From Pseudomonas amygdali (GTDB lineage: Bacteria; Pseudomonadota; Gammaproteobacteria; Pseudomonadales; Pseudomonadaceae): a stretch of DNA of 57,960 nt. A program made the position numbers and the translations under genes. Below are positions 47,450 through 55,174 of this stretch, one piece after another; the first letter of the stretch is position 1; each line of letters opens with the position of its first letter. The notes under the pieces are model-generated. The model saw only the letters and a program-made list of their open reading frames with translations, did not search any database and had not been told where the DNA came from. The stretch spans positions 1 through 57,960 of the forward strand of contig NZ_LKBW01000113.1 in the NCBI RefSeq assembly GCF_002699855.1. Reading direction: 5' to 3'.

Positions 47450-50095
47450 ATGCAAGACCTCGATCCCGTCGAAACCCAGGAATGGCTGGACGCCCTGGAA
47501 TCGGTTCTCGACAAAGAAGGCGAAGACCGCGCTCACTACCTGATGACCCGTTTGGGCGAGCTGGCCACCCGTAGTGGTTCGCAGCTGCCGTACGCCATCA
47601 CTACGCCATACCGCAACACGATTCCTGTCACCCACGAAGCACGCATGCCTGGCGACCTGTTCATGGAACGCCGCATTCGCTCGCTGGTGCGCTGGAACGC
47701 ATTGGCAATGGTCGTCAAAACCAACCTGAACGACCCGGATCTGGGCGGCCACATCTCCAGCTTCGCCTCCAGCGCCACGCTGTACGACATCGGCTTCAAC
47801 TACTTCTTTCAGGCCCCGACCGACGAACACGGCGGCGACCTGATCTACTTCCAGGGTCACGCATCGCCAGGCGTCTATGCCCGTGCGTTCCTCGAAGGCC
47901 GTATCACCGAAGACCAGATGAACAACTTCCGTCAGGAAGTCGACGGCAACGGCCTGTCGTCTTACCCACACCCGTGGCTGATGAAGGATTTCTGGCAGTT
48001 CCCGACTGTATCGATGGGCCTTGGCCCGATCCAGGCAATTTACCAGGCACGCTTCATGAAGTACCTGGAACACCGCGGTTATATCCCGGAAGGCAAGCAG
48101 AAAGTCTGGTGCTTCCTGGGTGACGGCGAGACCGACGAGCCGGAATCCCTGGGCGCCATCGCTCTGGCCGGTCGCGAAAAGCTCGACAACCTGATCTTCG
48201 TCGTCAACTGCAACCTGCAGCGCCTCGACGGTCCGGTTCGCGGCAACGCCAAGATCATCCAGGAACTGGAAGGCGTGTTCCGCGGTGCTCAGTGGAACGT
48301 CACCAAAGTCATCTGGGGCCGTTTCTGGGACCCACTGCTGGCCAAGGACGTCGACGGTATCCTGCAACGTCGTATGGACGAAGTCATCGACGGCGAATAC
48401 CAGAACTACAAGGCCAAGGACGGCGCGTTCGTCCGCGAGCACTTCTTCAACTCGCCTGAACTCAAGGCAATGGTTGCCGATCTGTCCGACGACGAGATCT
48501 GGAAACTCAACCGTGGTGGCCACGACCCGTACAAGGTTTATGCGGCCTACCAAGAAGCCGTCAACCACAAGGGTCAACCGACCGTGGTTCTGGCCAAGAC
48601 CATCAAAGGTTATGGCACCGGCGCCGGCGAAGCGAAAAACACTGCACACAACACCAAGAAGGTCGATGTCGACAGCCTGCGTCACTTCCGTGACCGTTTC
48701 GACATCCCGGTAAAGGACTCCGAACTCGAAGCCCTGCCGTTCTACAAGCCGGAAGAAGGCAGCGCCGAAGCCCGTTACCTGAGCGAGCGTCGTGCTGCGC
48801 TGGGTGGCTTCGTACCTCAGCGCCGCGCGCAGAGCTTCAGCCTGCCGACGCCGCCACTCGATACCCTCAAGGCCATCCTTGACGGTTCGGGCGAACGTGA
48901 AATCTCCACCACCATGGCTTTCGTGCGCATCCTGGCGCAGCTGGTCAAGGACAAGGAAGTCGGTCAGCGCATCGTGCCGATCATCCCGGACGAAGCCCGT
49001 ACTTTCGGTATGGAAGGCATGTTCCGCCAGCTGGGCATCTACTCGTCGGTCGGCCAGCTCTACGAGCCAGTCGATAAAGAACAAGTGATGTTCTATCGCG
49101 AAGACAAGAAAGGCCAGATCCTCGAGGAAGGCATCAACGAAGCGGGCGCCATGTCCTCCTTCATCGCTGCCGGTACTTCGTATTCCAGCCACAACCAGCC
49201 GATGATTCCGTTCTACATCTTCTACTCGATGTTCGGTTTCCAGCGTATCGGCGACCTGGCATGGGCTGCTGGCGACAGCCGCACCCGTGGTTTCCTGATC
49301 GGCGGCACCGCCGGCCGCACCACGCTGAACGGCGAAGGCCTGCAGCACGAAGACGGTCACAGCCACATTCTGGCGTCGACCATCCCGAACTGCCGCACCT
49401 TCGACCCGACTTACGGTTACGAACTGGCAGTGATCATCCAGGACGGCATGCGCCGGATGTTCGAAGAGCAGCAGGACGTTTTTTACTACCTGACCGTGAT
49501 GAACGAGTCCTACACCCAGCCAGCCATGCCGGCCGGTGCGGAAGAAGGCATCGTCAAGGGCATGTACCTGCTCGAAGAAGACACCAGGGAAGCGGCGCAC
49601 CACGTCCAGTTGCTGGGCTCGGGCACCATCCTGCGTGAAGTTCGCGAAGCGGCGAAGATTCTCCGTGACGAGTTCAACATCGGCGCTGACGTCTGGAGCG
49701 TTACCAGCTTCAACGAACTGCGTCGCGACGGTCTGGCTGTAGAGCGTAACAACCGCCTGCACCCTGGCCAGAAGCCGGAACTGAGCTATGTTGAGCAGTG
49801 CCTCAACGGTCGCAAAGGCCCGGTCATTGCATCGACGGATTACATGAAGCTGTTCGCTGACCAGGTTCGTCAGTGGGTTCCAACCAAGGAGTATAAAGTC
49901 CTGGGCACCGACGGTTTCGGCCGTAGCGACAGCCGCAAGAAGCTGCGTCACTTCTTTGAAGTCGATCGTCACTTCGTTGTGCTGGCAGCCCTGGAAGCTT
50001 TGGCGGATCGTGGCGATATCGAACCTAAAGTGGTGGCGGAAGCCATCGCCAAGTTCGGCATCGATCCTGAAAAACGCAATCCACTGGACTGCTAA
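47450..50095 (+). CDS. aceE: Pyruvate dehydrogenase E1 component
   Basis: AceE, 881 residues, the thiamine-diphosphate-dependent E1 of the pyruvate dehydrogenase complex. The ThDP motif starts GDGETDEPESLGAIALAGRE and ends VNCNLQ. Residues MQDLDPVETQEWLDALESVL open the protein; GGAG lies six bases before the ATG at 47450. A longer frame starting at 47258 runs through the operator region and is rejected. The E2 gene aceF follows after a 142-base gap containing a strong hairpin. Two GntR-type operators precede it. Confidence 0.98.
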   Translation: MQDLDPVETQEWLDALESVLDKEGEDRAHYLMTRLGELATRSGSQLPYAITTPYRNTIPVTHEARMPGDLFMERRIRSLVRWNALAMVVKTNLNDPDLGGHISSFASSATLYDIGFNYFFQAPTDEHGGDLIYFQGHASPGVYARAFLEGRITEDQMNNFRQEVDGNGLSSYPHPWLMKDFWQFPTVSMGLGPIQAIYQARFMKYLEHRGYIPEGKQKVWCFLGDGETDEPESLGAIALAGREKLDNLIFVVNCNLQRLDGPVRGNAKIIQELEGVFRGAQWNVTKVIWGRFWDPLLAKDVDGILQRRMDEVIDGEYQNYKAKDGAFVREHFFNSPELKAMVADLSDDEIWKLNRGGHDPYKVYAAYQEAVNHKGQPTVVLAKTIKGYGTGAGEAKNTAHNTKKVDVDSLRHFRDRFDIPVKDSELEALPFYKPEEGSAEARYLSERRAALGGFVPQRRAQSFSLPTPPLDTLKAILDGSGEREISTTMAFVRILAQLVKDKEVGQRIVPIIPDEARTFGMEGMFRQLGIYSSVGQLYEPVDKEQVMFYREDKKGQILEEGINEAGAMSSFIAAGTSYSSHNQPMIPFYIFYSMFGFQRIGDLAWAAGDSRTRGFLIGGTAGRTTLNGEGLQHEDGHSHILASTIPNCRTFDPTYGYELAVIIQDGMRRMFEEQQDVFYYLTVMNESYTQPAMPAGAEEGIVKGMYLLEEDTREAAHHVQLLGSGTILREVREAAKILRDEFNIGADVWSVTSFNELRRDGLAVERNNRLHPGQKPELSYVEQCLNGRKGPVIASTDYMKLFADQVRQWVPTKEYKVLGTDGFGRSDSRKKLRHFFEVDRHFVVLAALEALADRGDIEPKVVAEAIAKFGIDPEKRNPLDC

Positions 50096-50126
50096 GAGTC
50101 TGCTTCAAGAGCGCTGATCAGAGCGT

Positions 50127-50180
50127 AAACAGCCGAGGATGCGGAATTTACCTACCGTAAATGAGCATCCAACGCTGTTT
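50127..50180 (+). promoter_or_regulatory. Three-helix hairpin between aceE and aceF
   Basis: AAACAGC (50127-50133) pairs with GCTGTTT (50174-50180), GGATGC (50137-50142) with GCATCC (50165-50170), and ATTTAC (50146-50151) with GTAAAT (50157-50162). Small internal loops of 3/3 and 3/2 bases separate the helices and the apical loop is CTACC. The 19 base pairs are all Watson-Crick. There is no U-tract, so it is not a simple terminator. It may protect or process the aceE 3' end, or set the aceE/aceF ratio. It lies 57 bases before aceF. Confidence 0.7.
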
Positions 50181-50237
50181 CGTTGTAACTGAACCAGCGT
50201 ATTGGTGAGTGAACAGGTTCTCCTAAGGAGAGACATA

Positions 50238-51884
50238 GTGAGTGAGTTAATTCGTGTACCCGACATCGGCAACGGTGAAGGCGAAGTCATTGAATTGATG
50301 GTCAAGGTCGGTGATCGCATCGAAGCCGACCAGAGCATTCTGACGCTGGAATCAGACAAGGCGAGCATGGAAATCCCTGCTCCCAAGGCTGGCGTCATCA
50401 AGGCCATGAAGGTCAAGCTGGGCGACCGCCTGAAAGAAGGCGACGAGCTGTTCGAGCTGGAAGTGGAAGGCGAAGCAGCTGCCGCACCTGCCCCCGCAGC
50501 CGAACCTGCCGCGGCACCTGCTGCTGCCGAAAAACCGGCTGAAGCTGCACCGGCACCTGCCGCGGCTGCGCCTGCTCCGGCAGCCAGCGCCAGCGTTCAG
50601 GACATCCACGTGCCGGACATCGGCTCGTCGGGCAAGGCCAAAATCATCGAGCTGATGGTCAAGGTCGGTGACTCCATTCAGGCTGATCAGTCGTTGATCG
50701 CCCTGGAATCCGACAAGGCCAGCATGGAGATCCCATCTCCGGCAGCAGGCGTTGTCGAGAGCATCGAAGTCAAGCTGGACCAGGAAGTCGGTACCGGCGA
50801 CCTGATCCTCAAACTGAAAGTCGAAGGCGCAGCGCCCGCCGCAGCTCCGGCACCTGCTGCCAGCGCACCGGCTGCCGCTCCTGCCAAGGCTGAAGCGGCT
50901 GCACCGGCCGCTGCTCCAGCGCCGAAAGCCGAAGCAGCACCTGCTCCGGCTGCACCGGCCAAAGACGGCGCCAAGGTTCACGCAGGCCCGGCTGTTCGTC
51001 AGCTGGCACGCGAGTTCGGCGTCGAGCTGAGCGCGGTCAGCGCCACCGGCCCACACGGCCGCGTGCTGAAAGAAGACGTTCAGGTTTACGTCAAGACCAT
51101 GATGCAGAAGGCCAAGGACGCTCCGGCTGGCGGCGCAAGCGGCGGCTCGGGCATTCCGCCGATCCCGGAAGTCGATTTCAGCCGTTTCGGCGAGATCGAA
51201 GAAGTACCGATGACGCGCCTGATGCAACTCGGCGCTTCGGGTCTGCACCGCAGCTGGCTGAACATTCCGCACGTCACGCAATTCGACCAGGCCGACATTA
51301 CCGACCTGGAAGCTTTCCGTGTTGCGCAGAAAGGTGCTGCAGAGAAGGCTGGCGTCAAGCTGACCGTTCTGCCACTGCTGCTCAAGTCCTGCGCCCACTT
51401 GCTCAAGGAGCTGCCGGACTTCAACGCTTCGCTGGCACCTAGCGGCAAGGCCGTGATTCGCAAGAAGTACGTGCACATCGGCTTTGCCGTGGACACCCCG
51501 GATGGCCTGTTGGTACCGGTTATCCGCGACGTCGATCAGAAGAGCCTGTTGCAGCTGGCCGCCGAAGCCGCAGCACTGGCTGAAAAGGCACGTAACAAAA
51601 AGCTGACTGCAAACGACATGCAGGGCGCGTGCTTCACCATCTCCAGCCTCGGCCACATTGGCGGCACCGGCTTCACGCCGATCGTCAACGCGCCGGAAGT
51701 GGCGATCCTCGGTGTTTCCAAGGCAACCATCCAGCCCGTCTGGGACGGTAAAGCCTTCCAGCCGAAACTGATGCTGCCGCTGTCGCTGTCCTACGATCAC
51801 CGCGTGATCAACGGCGCAGCTGCTGCCCGCTTCACCAAGCGCTTGAGCGAATTGCTGGCGGACATTCGTACAATCCTGCTGTAA
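50238..51884 (+). CDS. aceF: Pyruvate dehydrogenase E2 component (dihydrolipoyllysine acetyltransferase)
   Basis: AceF, 548 residues, the core of the pyruvate dehydrogenase complex. Two lipoyl domains: residues 1-75 and about 118-195, each with the lipoylation motif LESDKASMEIP. Alanine/proline-rich linkers follow both. The E1/E3-binding domain is AGPAVRQLAREFGVELSAVS, and the C-terminal acetyltransferase domain ends with the catalytic LSLSYDHRVINGAAAARF. The start is GTG (50238) with AAGGAG in position; ATG upstream is non-conserved. Two lipoyl domains instead of the three of E. coli is usual for Pseudomonas. Confidence 0.97.
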   Translation: MSELIRVPDIGNGEGEVIELMVKVGDRIEADQSILTLESDKASMEIPAPKAGVIKAMKVKLGDRLKEGDELFELEVEGEAAAAPAPAAEPAAAPAAAEKPAEAAPAPAAAAPAPAASASVQDIHVPDIGSSGKAKIIELMVKVGDSIQADQSLIALESDKASMEIPSPAAGVVESIEVKLDQEVGTGDLILKLKVEGAAPAAAPAPAASAPAAAPAKAEAAAPAAAPAPKAEAAPAPAAPAKDGAKVHAGPAVRQLAREFGVELSAVSATGPHGRVLKEDVQVYVKTMMQKAKDAPAGGASGGSGIPPIPEVDFSRFGEIEEVPMTRLMQLGASGLHRSWLNIPHVTQFDQADITDLEAFRVAQKGAAEKAGVKLTVLPLLLKSCAHLLKELPDFNASLAPSGKAVIRKKYVHIGFAVDTPDGLLVPVIRDVDQKSLLQLAAEAAALAEKARNKKLTANDMQGACFTISSLGHIGGTGFTPIVNAPEVAILGVSKATIQPVWDGKAFQPKLMLPLSLSYDHRVINGAAAARFTKRLSELLADIRTILL

Positions 51885-51952
51885 GCCCTGCAGGCCCGTT
51901 CCCGGACGGGCCTTGCTGTACACCTTTGCGAGCTGCCACGCTCGAACCTCAA

Positions 51953-51978
51953 CCCCGCCCTCCAGCGGGGATTTTTTT
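51953..51978 (+). terminator. Rho-independent terminator after aceF
   Basis: CCCCGC and GCGGGG (51953-51958, 51965-51970) make a GC stem over a short loop, followed by A and seven T. It lies about 70 bases after the aceF stop. An earlier hairpin GGCCCG-TTCC-CGGGCC-like (51892-51912) lacks a T-tract. Confidence 0.75.
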
Positions 51979-52021
51979 GCCTGGCTATCGCGCCCATGCT
52001 CCGCGCTCATTGCTGGATTCT

Positions 52022-52108
52022 GTGGGAGTGACCGGGGCGGCGATCCGCATTGCTCACGACCATCTTCTGGGGTTGTACGGACCCCTTAGCGAGCAAGCTC
52101 GCTCCCAC
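52022..52108. repeat. REP-type inverted pair before dbpA
   Basis: GTGGGAG (52022-52028) and GCGAGCAAGCTCGCTCCCAC (52089-52108) face each other, with the second copy matching the Pseudomonas REP core GTGGGAGCGAGCTTGCTCGC. The intervening 60 bases are not conserved. The gap aceF-dbpA (51885-52183) holds this, the terminator and a fragment of the dispersed repeat (about 51985-52005); no gene. Confidence 0.75.
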
Positions 52109-52183
52109 GACCTTTATCGCGGTGCCAGGTCTGACTGGCGGGTGATACACTACGCGACATTTTTGTTTTGCAGGTCCACCGTC

Positions 52184-53563
52184 GTGACTAACACCGCTTT
52201 CAATTCTCTGCCTCTGTCCGCTGCCATGCTGGCTAACCTGGAGTCGCTTGGTTACGCCGAAATGACACCGATTCAGGCGCAGAGCCTGCCGGTGATCCTC
52301 AAGGGCATGGACCTGATCGCGCAAGCCAAGACCGGCAGCGGCAAGACCGCTGCCTTCGGTATCGGCCTGCTCAACCCGATCAACCCGCGGTTCTTCGGTT
52401 GCCAGGCACTGGTCATGTGCCCGACCCGCGAACTGGCGGATCAGGTCGTCAAGGAAATCCGCCGTCTGGCGCGCTCGGAAGACAACATCAAGGTGCTGAC
52501 CCTCTGCGGCGGCGTGTCTTTCGGCCCGCAGATCGGCTCGCTGGAGCACGGCGCGCACATCATCGTCGGTACGCCGGGGCGTATTCAGCAACATTTGCGC
52601 AAGGGTTCGCTGGTGCTGGACGGCCTGAACACGCTGATCCTCGATGAAGCCGACCGCATGCTGGACATGGGCTTCTACGACGCCATCGCCGACATCATCG
52701 AGCAGACCCCGCAGCGCCGTCAGACCCTGCTGTTCTCCGCGACCTACCCGGTCGGCATCAAGCAGCTGTCGTCGAAATTCATGCGTGACCCACAGACCGT
52801 AAAAGTCGAAGCGCTGCACGCCGACAGCCAGATCGAGCAGATTTTCTATGAAATCTCTCCGGAACAGCGTCTGGAAGCGGTGGTCAAGGTACTCGGTCAT
52901 TTCCGTCCGGCGTCCTGTGTGGCGTTCTGCTTCACCAAGCAGCAGGTTCAGGAAGTGGTCGACCACCTGACCGCCAAAGGCATGTCTGCCGTCGGTCTGC
53001 ATGGTGATCTGGAACAGCGCGACCGCGATCAGGTACTGGCGATGTTCGCCAACCGCAGCACCTCGGTACTGGTCGCCACCGACGTGGCCGCGCGCGGTCT
53101 GGACATCGACGCACTGGACATGGTGATCAACGTCGAGCTGGCGCGCGATTCGGAAATCCACATTCACCGCGTAGGCCGTACCGGTCGCGCAGGCGAAAAA
53201 GGCATCGCGGTCAGCCTTGTGGCACCGTCGGAAAGCCAGCGCGCCCGCGCTATCGAAGAATTGCAGAAAGCCCCGTTGAACTGGCAGCAGTACGATCAGC
53301 TAAGCGTCAAGGAAGGCGGCAGACTGCTACCGACCATGACGACGCTGTGCATCGGCTCGGGTCGCAAGGACAAACTGCGTCCGGGCGACATTCTTGGCGC
53401 GCTGACTGGCGAAGCGGGTATTGCAGGCACTCAGGTGGGCAAGATCGCGATCTTCGATTTCCAGGCGTACGTCGCCGTCGAGCGCAGCATGGCCAAACAG
53501 GCTCTGGAGCGTCTGAACAACGGCAAGATCAAAGGCAAGTCGCTGCGCGTGCGGATTTTGTAA
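52184..53563 (+). CDS. dbpA: ATP-dependent RNA helicase DbpA
   Basis: DbpA, 459 residues, DEAD-box helicase for 50S ribosome assembly, directed to hairpin 92 of 23S rRNA. Motifs in order: Q motif MTPIQAQSLPVIL, AKTGSGKT (I), PTRELA (Ia), TPGR (Ib), DEAD (II), SATYP (III), HGDLEQRDRD (IV-V) and HRVGRTGRAG (VI). The C-terminal RRM-like domain begins KLRPGDILGALTGEAG and gives the 23S specificity. The start is GTG (52184). REP pairs flank the gene on both sides. Confidence 0.95.
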   Translation: MTNTAFNSLPLSAAMLANLESLGYAEMTPIQAQSLPVILKGMDLIAQAKTGSGKTAAFGIGLLNPINPRFFGCQALVMCPTRELADQVVKEIRRLARSEDNIKVLTLCGGVSFGPQIGSLEHGAHIIVGTPGRIQQHLRKGSLVLDGLNTLILDEADRMLDMGFYDAIADIIEQTPQRRQTLLFSATYPVGIKQLSSKFMRDPQTVKVEALHADSQIEQIFYEISPEQRLEAVVKVLGHFRPASCVAFCFTKQQVQEVVDHLTAKGMSAVGLHGDLEQRDRDQVLAMFANRSTSVLVATDVAARGLDIDALDMVINVELARDSEIHIHRVGRTGRAGEKGIAVSLVAPSESQRARAIEELQKAPLNWQQYDQLSVKEGGRLLPTMTTLCIGSGRKDKLRPGDILGALTGEAGIAGTQVGKIAIFDFQAYVAVERSMAKQALERLNNGKIKGKSLRVRIL

Positions 53564-53628
53564 AGTTTATAGTTGACCCTGATAGTCCCTACACTCCGCG
53601 CCGAGCATCATATACAGGCCCCGAAGGT

Positions 53629-53772
53629 CCTGAAAACGCGGTTTTCAGGCCTCTGCCCGTAGGGCGTGGGAGCGAACTTGTTCGCGAAGACGGTAGTTCA
53701 GACGATAAATCTTCGGAGAACATACCGGCCCTTTCGCGAACAAGCGAAGCGTCGCCCGGTCCGCTCCCACGG
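53629..53772. repeat. Hairpin and REP pair after dbpA
   Basis: CCTGAAAAC-GCG-GTTTTCAGG (53629-53649) is a perfect 9-bp hairpin. It is followed by a REP unit GTGGGAGCGAACTTGTTCGC (from 53666) and an inverted unit, CTTTCGCGAACAAGC (53731-53745) to GCTCCCAC (53763-53770). A fragment of the dispersed repeat (GCGGAGCATGGGAACGAT) lies at 53815-53832. The 296-base gap from dbpA to the next gene shows no other feature. Confidence 0.75.
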
Positions 53773-53859
53773 CCTTCGGCCAGAATCAAAAACAGGCTTG
53801 TATATAGCTTAGCGCGGAGCATGGGAACGATCGTGACCTACAGATCGAGGAACCACGCT

Positions 53860-55038
53860 GTGCCCGTTACTGACGTTTTAATCATTGGCGCTGGCGCCGC
53901 TGGTCTGATGTGTGCGTTCACCGCTGCCGCTCGCGGGCGCAGAGTGATATTGATCGATCACGCCAATAAACCTGGCAAGAAGATCCTCATGTCCGGCGGC
54001 GGACGCTGCAACTTCACCAACATGTACACCGAGCCGGCCAATTTCCTGTCGCAGAACCCACACTTCTGCAAATCGGCGCTGGCGCGCTACACCCAGTGGG
54101 ATTTCATTGCGATGGTCGCCAAACATGGCGTGCCGTATCACGAGAAAAAACTCGGCCAGCTGTTCTGCGACAACAAGTCCAGCGACATTCTGGAAATGCT
54201 CCTGGAGGAATGCCGTCAGGCCGGTGTCAGCCTGCACATGGACACTTCCATGCAGCAGATCGGCAAAACCGAATCCGGCTACAGCCTGCAAACCACGCTG
54301 GGCACGTTGAGCTGCGAGGCGCTGGTCATCGCCACGGGCGGGCTGTCGATCCCGACGCTGGGCGCGACCGGCTTTGGCTATCAGGTCGGCAAGCAGTTCG
54401 GCCACACGCTGCTGCCCACCCGCGCAGGCCTGGTGCCGTTCACCATCACCGATCAGCTCAAGGAGCTATGCACCGAGCTTTCGGGCACATCGGTGGATTG
54501 CCTGGTCAGTTGCAATGACACCAGCTTCCGCGAAAACATCCTGTTCACGCATCGCGGCCTCAGTGGCCCGGCGATCCTGCAGATCTCCTCGTTCTGGCAG
54601 CCCGGTGACACCGTGGAAATCAACTTGCTGCCCGATCACGATGTGCCCGCCTGGCTCAGTCAGCAACAGGCCGAGCGTCCCAACAGCGAGTTGAAAACCC
54701 TGCTGGGCGAGATTTTCACCAAAAAGATGGCCAACCTGATCGCCGAACACTGGTTCGTGTCCAAGCCCATGAAGCAGTACACCCACGCCGAACTGTCCGA
54801 CATCGCCGAAAAACTGGCGAGCTGGAAGGTGGTCCCGGCAGGCACCGAGGGTTATCGCACCGCTGAAGTGACGCTGGGCGGTATCGATACCCGTGAAGTG
54901 TCGTCCAAGACCATGGAGTCGCTGAAATCCCCTGGCCTCTATTTCGTCGGCGAAGTACTCGACGTGAGCGGTCATCTGGGCGGCTTCAACTTTCAGTGGG
55001 CGTGGGCCTCGGCCTACGCAGCGGCGCAGTACGTGTGA
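53860..55038 (+). CDS. HI0933-family flavoprotein (BaiN-like FAD oxidoreductase)
   Basis: A 392-residue FAD protein of the HI0933/YhiN family. It has DVLIIGAGAAGLMCAFTAAA for FAD binding, KPGKKILMSGGGRCNFTN (family signature), and VVIATGG-type and GLYFVGEVLDVSGHLGGFNF motifs at the C-terminus. Relatives include BaiN, a bile-acid reductase; in Pseudomonas the substrate is not known. Start GTG at 53860 with GAGG nine bases upstream; the long open frame starting in dbpA is a shadow. Monocistronic, between dbpA and yccS. Confidence 0.9.
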   Translation: MPVTDVLIIGAGAAGLMCAFTAAARGRRVILIDHANKPGKKILMSGGGRCNFTNMYTEPANFLSQNPHFCKSALARYTQWDFIAMVAKHGVPYHEKKLGQLFCDNKSSDILEMLLEECRQAGVSLHMDTSMQQIGKTESGYSLQTTLGTLSCEALVIATGGLSIPTLGATGFGYQVGKQFGHTLLPTRAGLVPFTITDQLKELCTELSGTSVDCLVSCNDTSFRENILFTHRGLSGPAILQISSFWQPGDTVEINLLPDHDVPAWLSQQQAERPNSELKTLLGEIFTKKMANLIAEHWFVSKPMKQYTHAELSDIAEKLASWKVVPAGTEGYRTAEVTLGGIDTREVSSKTMESLKSPGLYFVGEVLDVSGHLGGFNFQWAWASAYAAAQYV

Positions 55039-55097
55039 CGTAGTGCGCGTGGCGTAACATCACGACACTGCAAACCGGTATAAATTTTGCCAAGCGG

Positions 55098-55172
55098 ATG
55101 TACAGCCAGTCGTTTGGTCTGTACATATCCTCCTGCAGAATTGATCAATTGCGAACAGGGCCGTAAGCTTAC
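55098..55172. promoter_or_regulatory. Three palindromes in the yccS leader
   Basis: ATGTACAG (55098-55105) and CTGTACAT (55119-55126) are perfect 8-base arms 13 apart. AATTGATCAATT (55139-55150) and GTAAGCTTAC (55163-55172) are perfect palindromes, the last ending 2 bases before the yccS ATG. Such arrays in a 136-base leader suggest an operator or a folded leader. No regulator identified. Confidence 0.5.
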
Positions 55173-55174
55173 CC

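Noticed and set aside
47282..49972. 896-residue open frame antisense to aceE
   Set aside because: GC-rich codon bias leaves the opposite strand open; aceE on the other strand is unambiguous and the antisense protein resembles no family.
50352..52010. 552-residue antisense frame over aceF
   Set aside because: Low-complexity translation of the Ala/Pro linkers read in reverse.
51926..52183. N-terminal extension of DbpA
   Set aside because: The open frame runs through the aceF terminator and a REP pair; the helicase Q-motif region begins at the GTG 52184.
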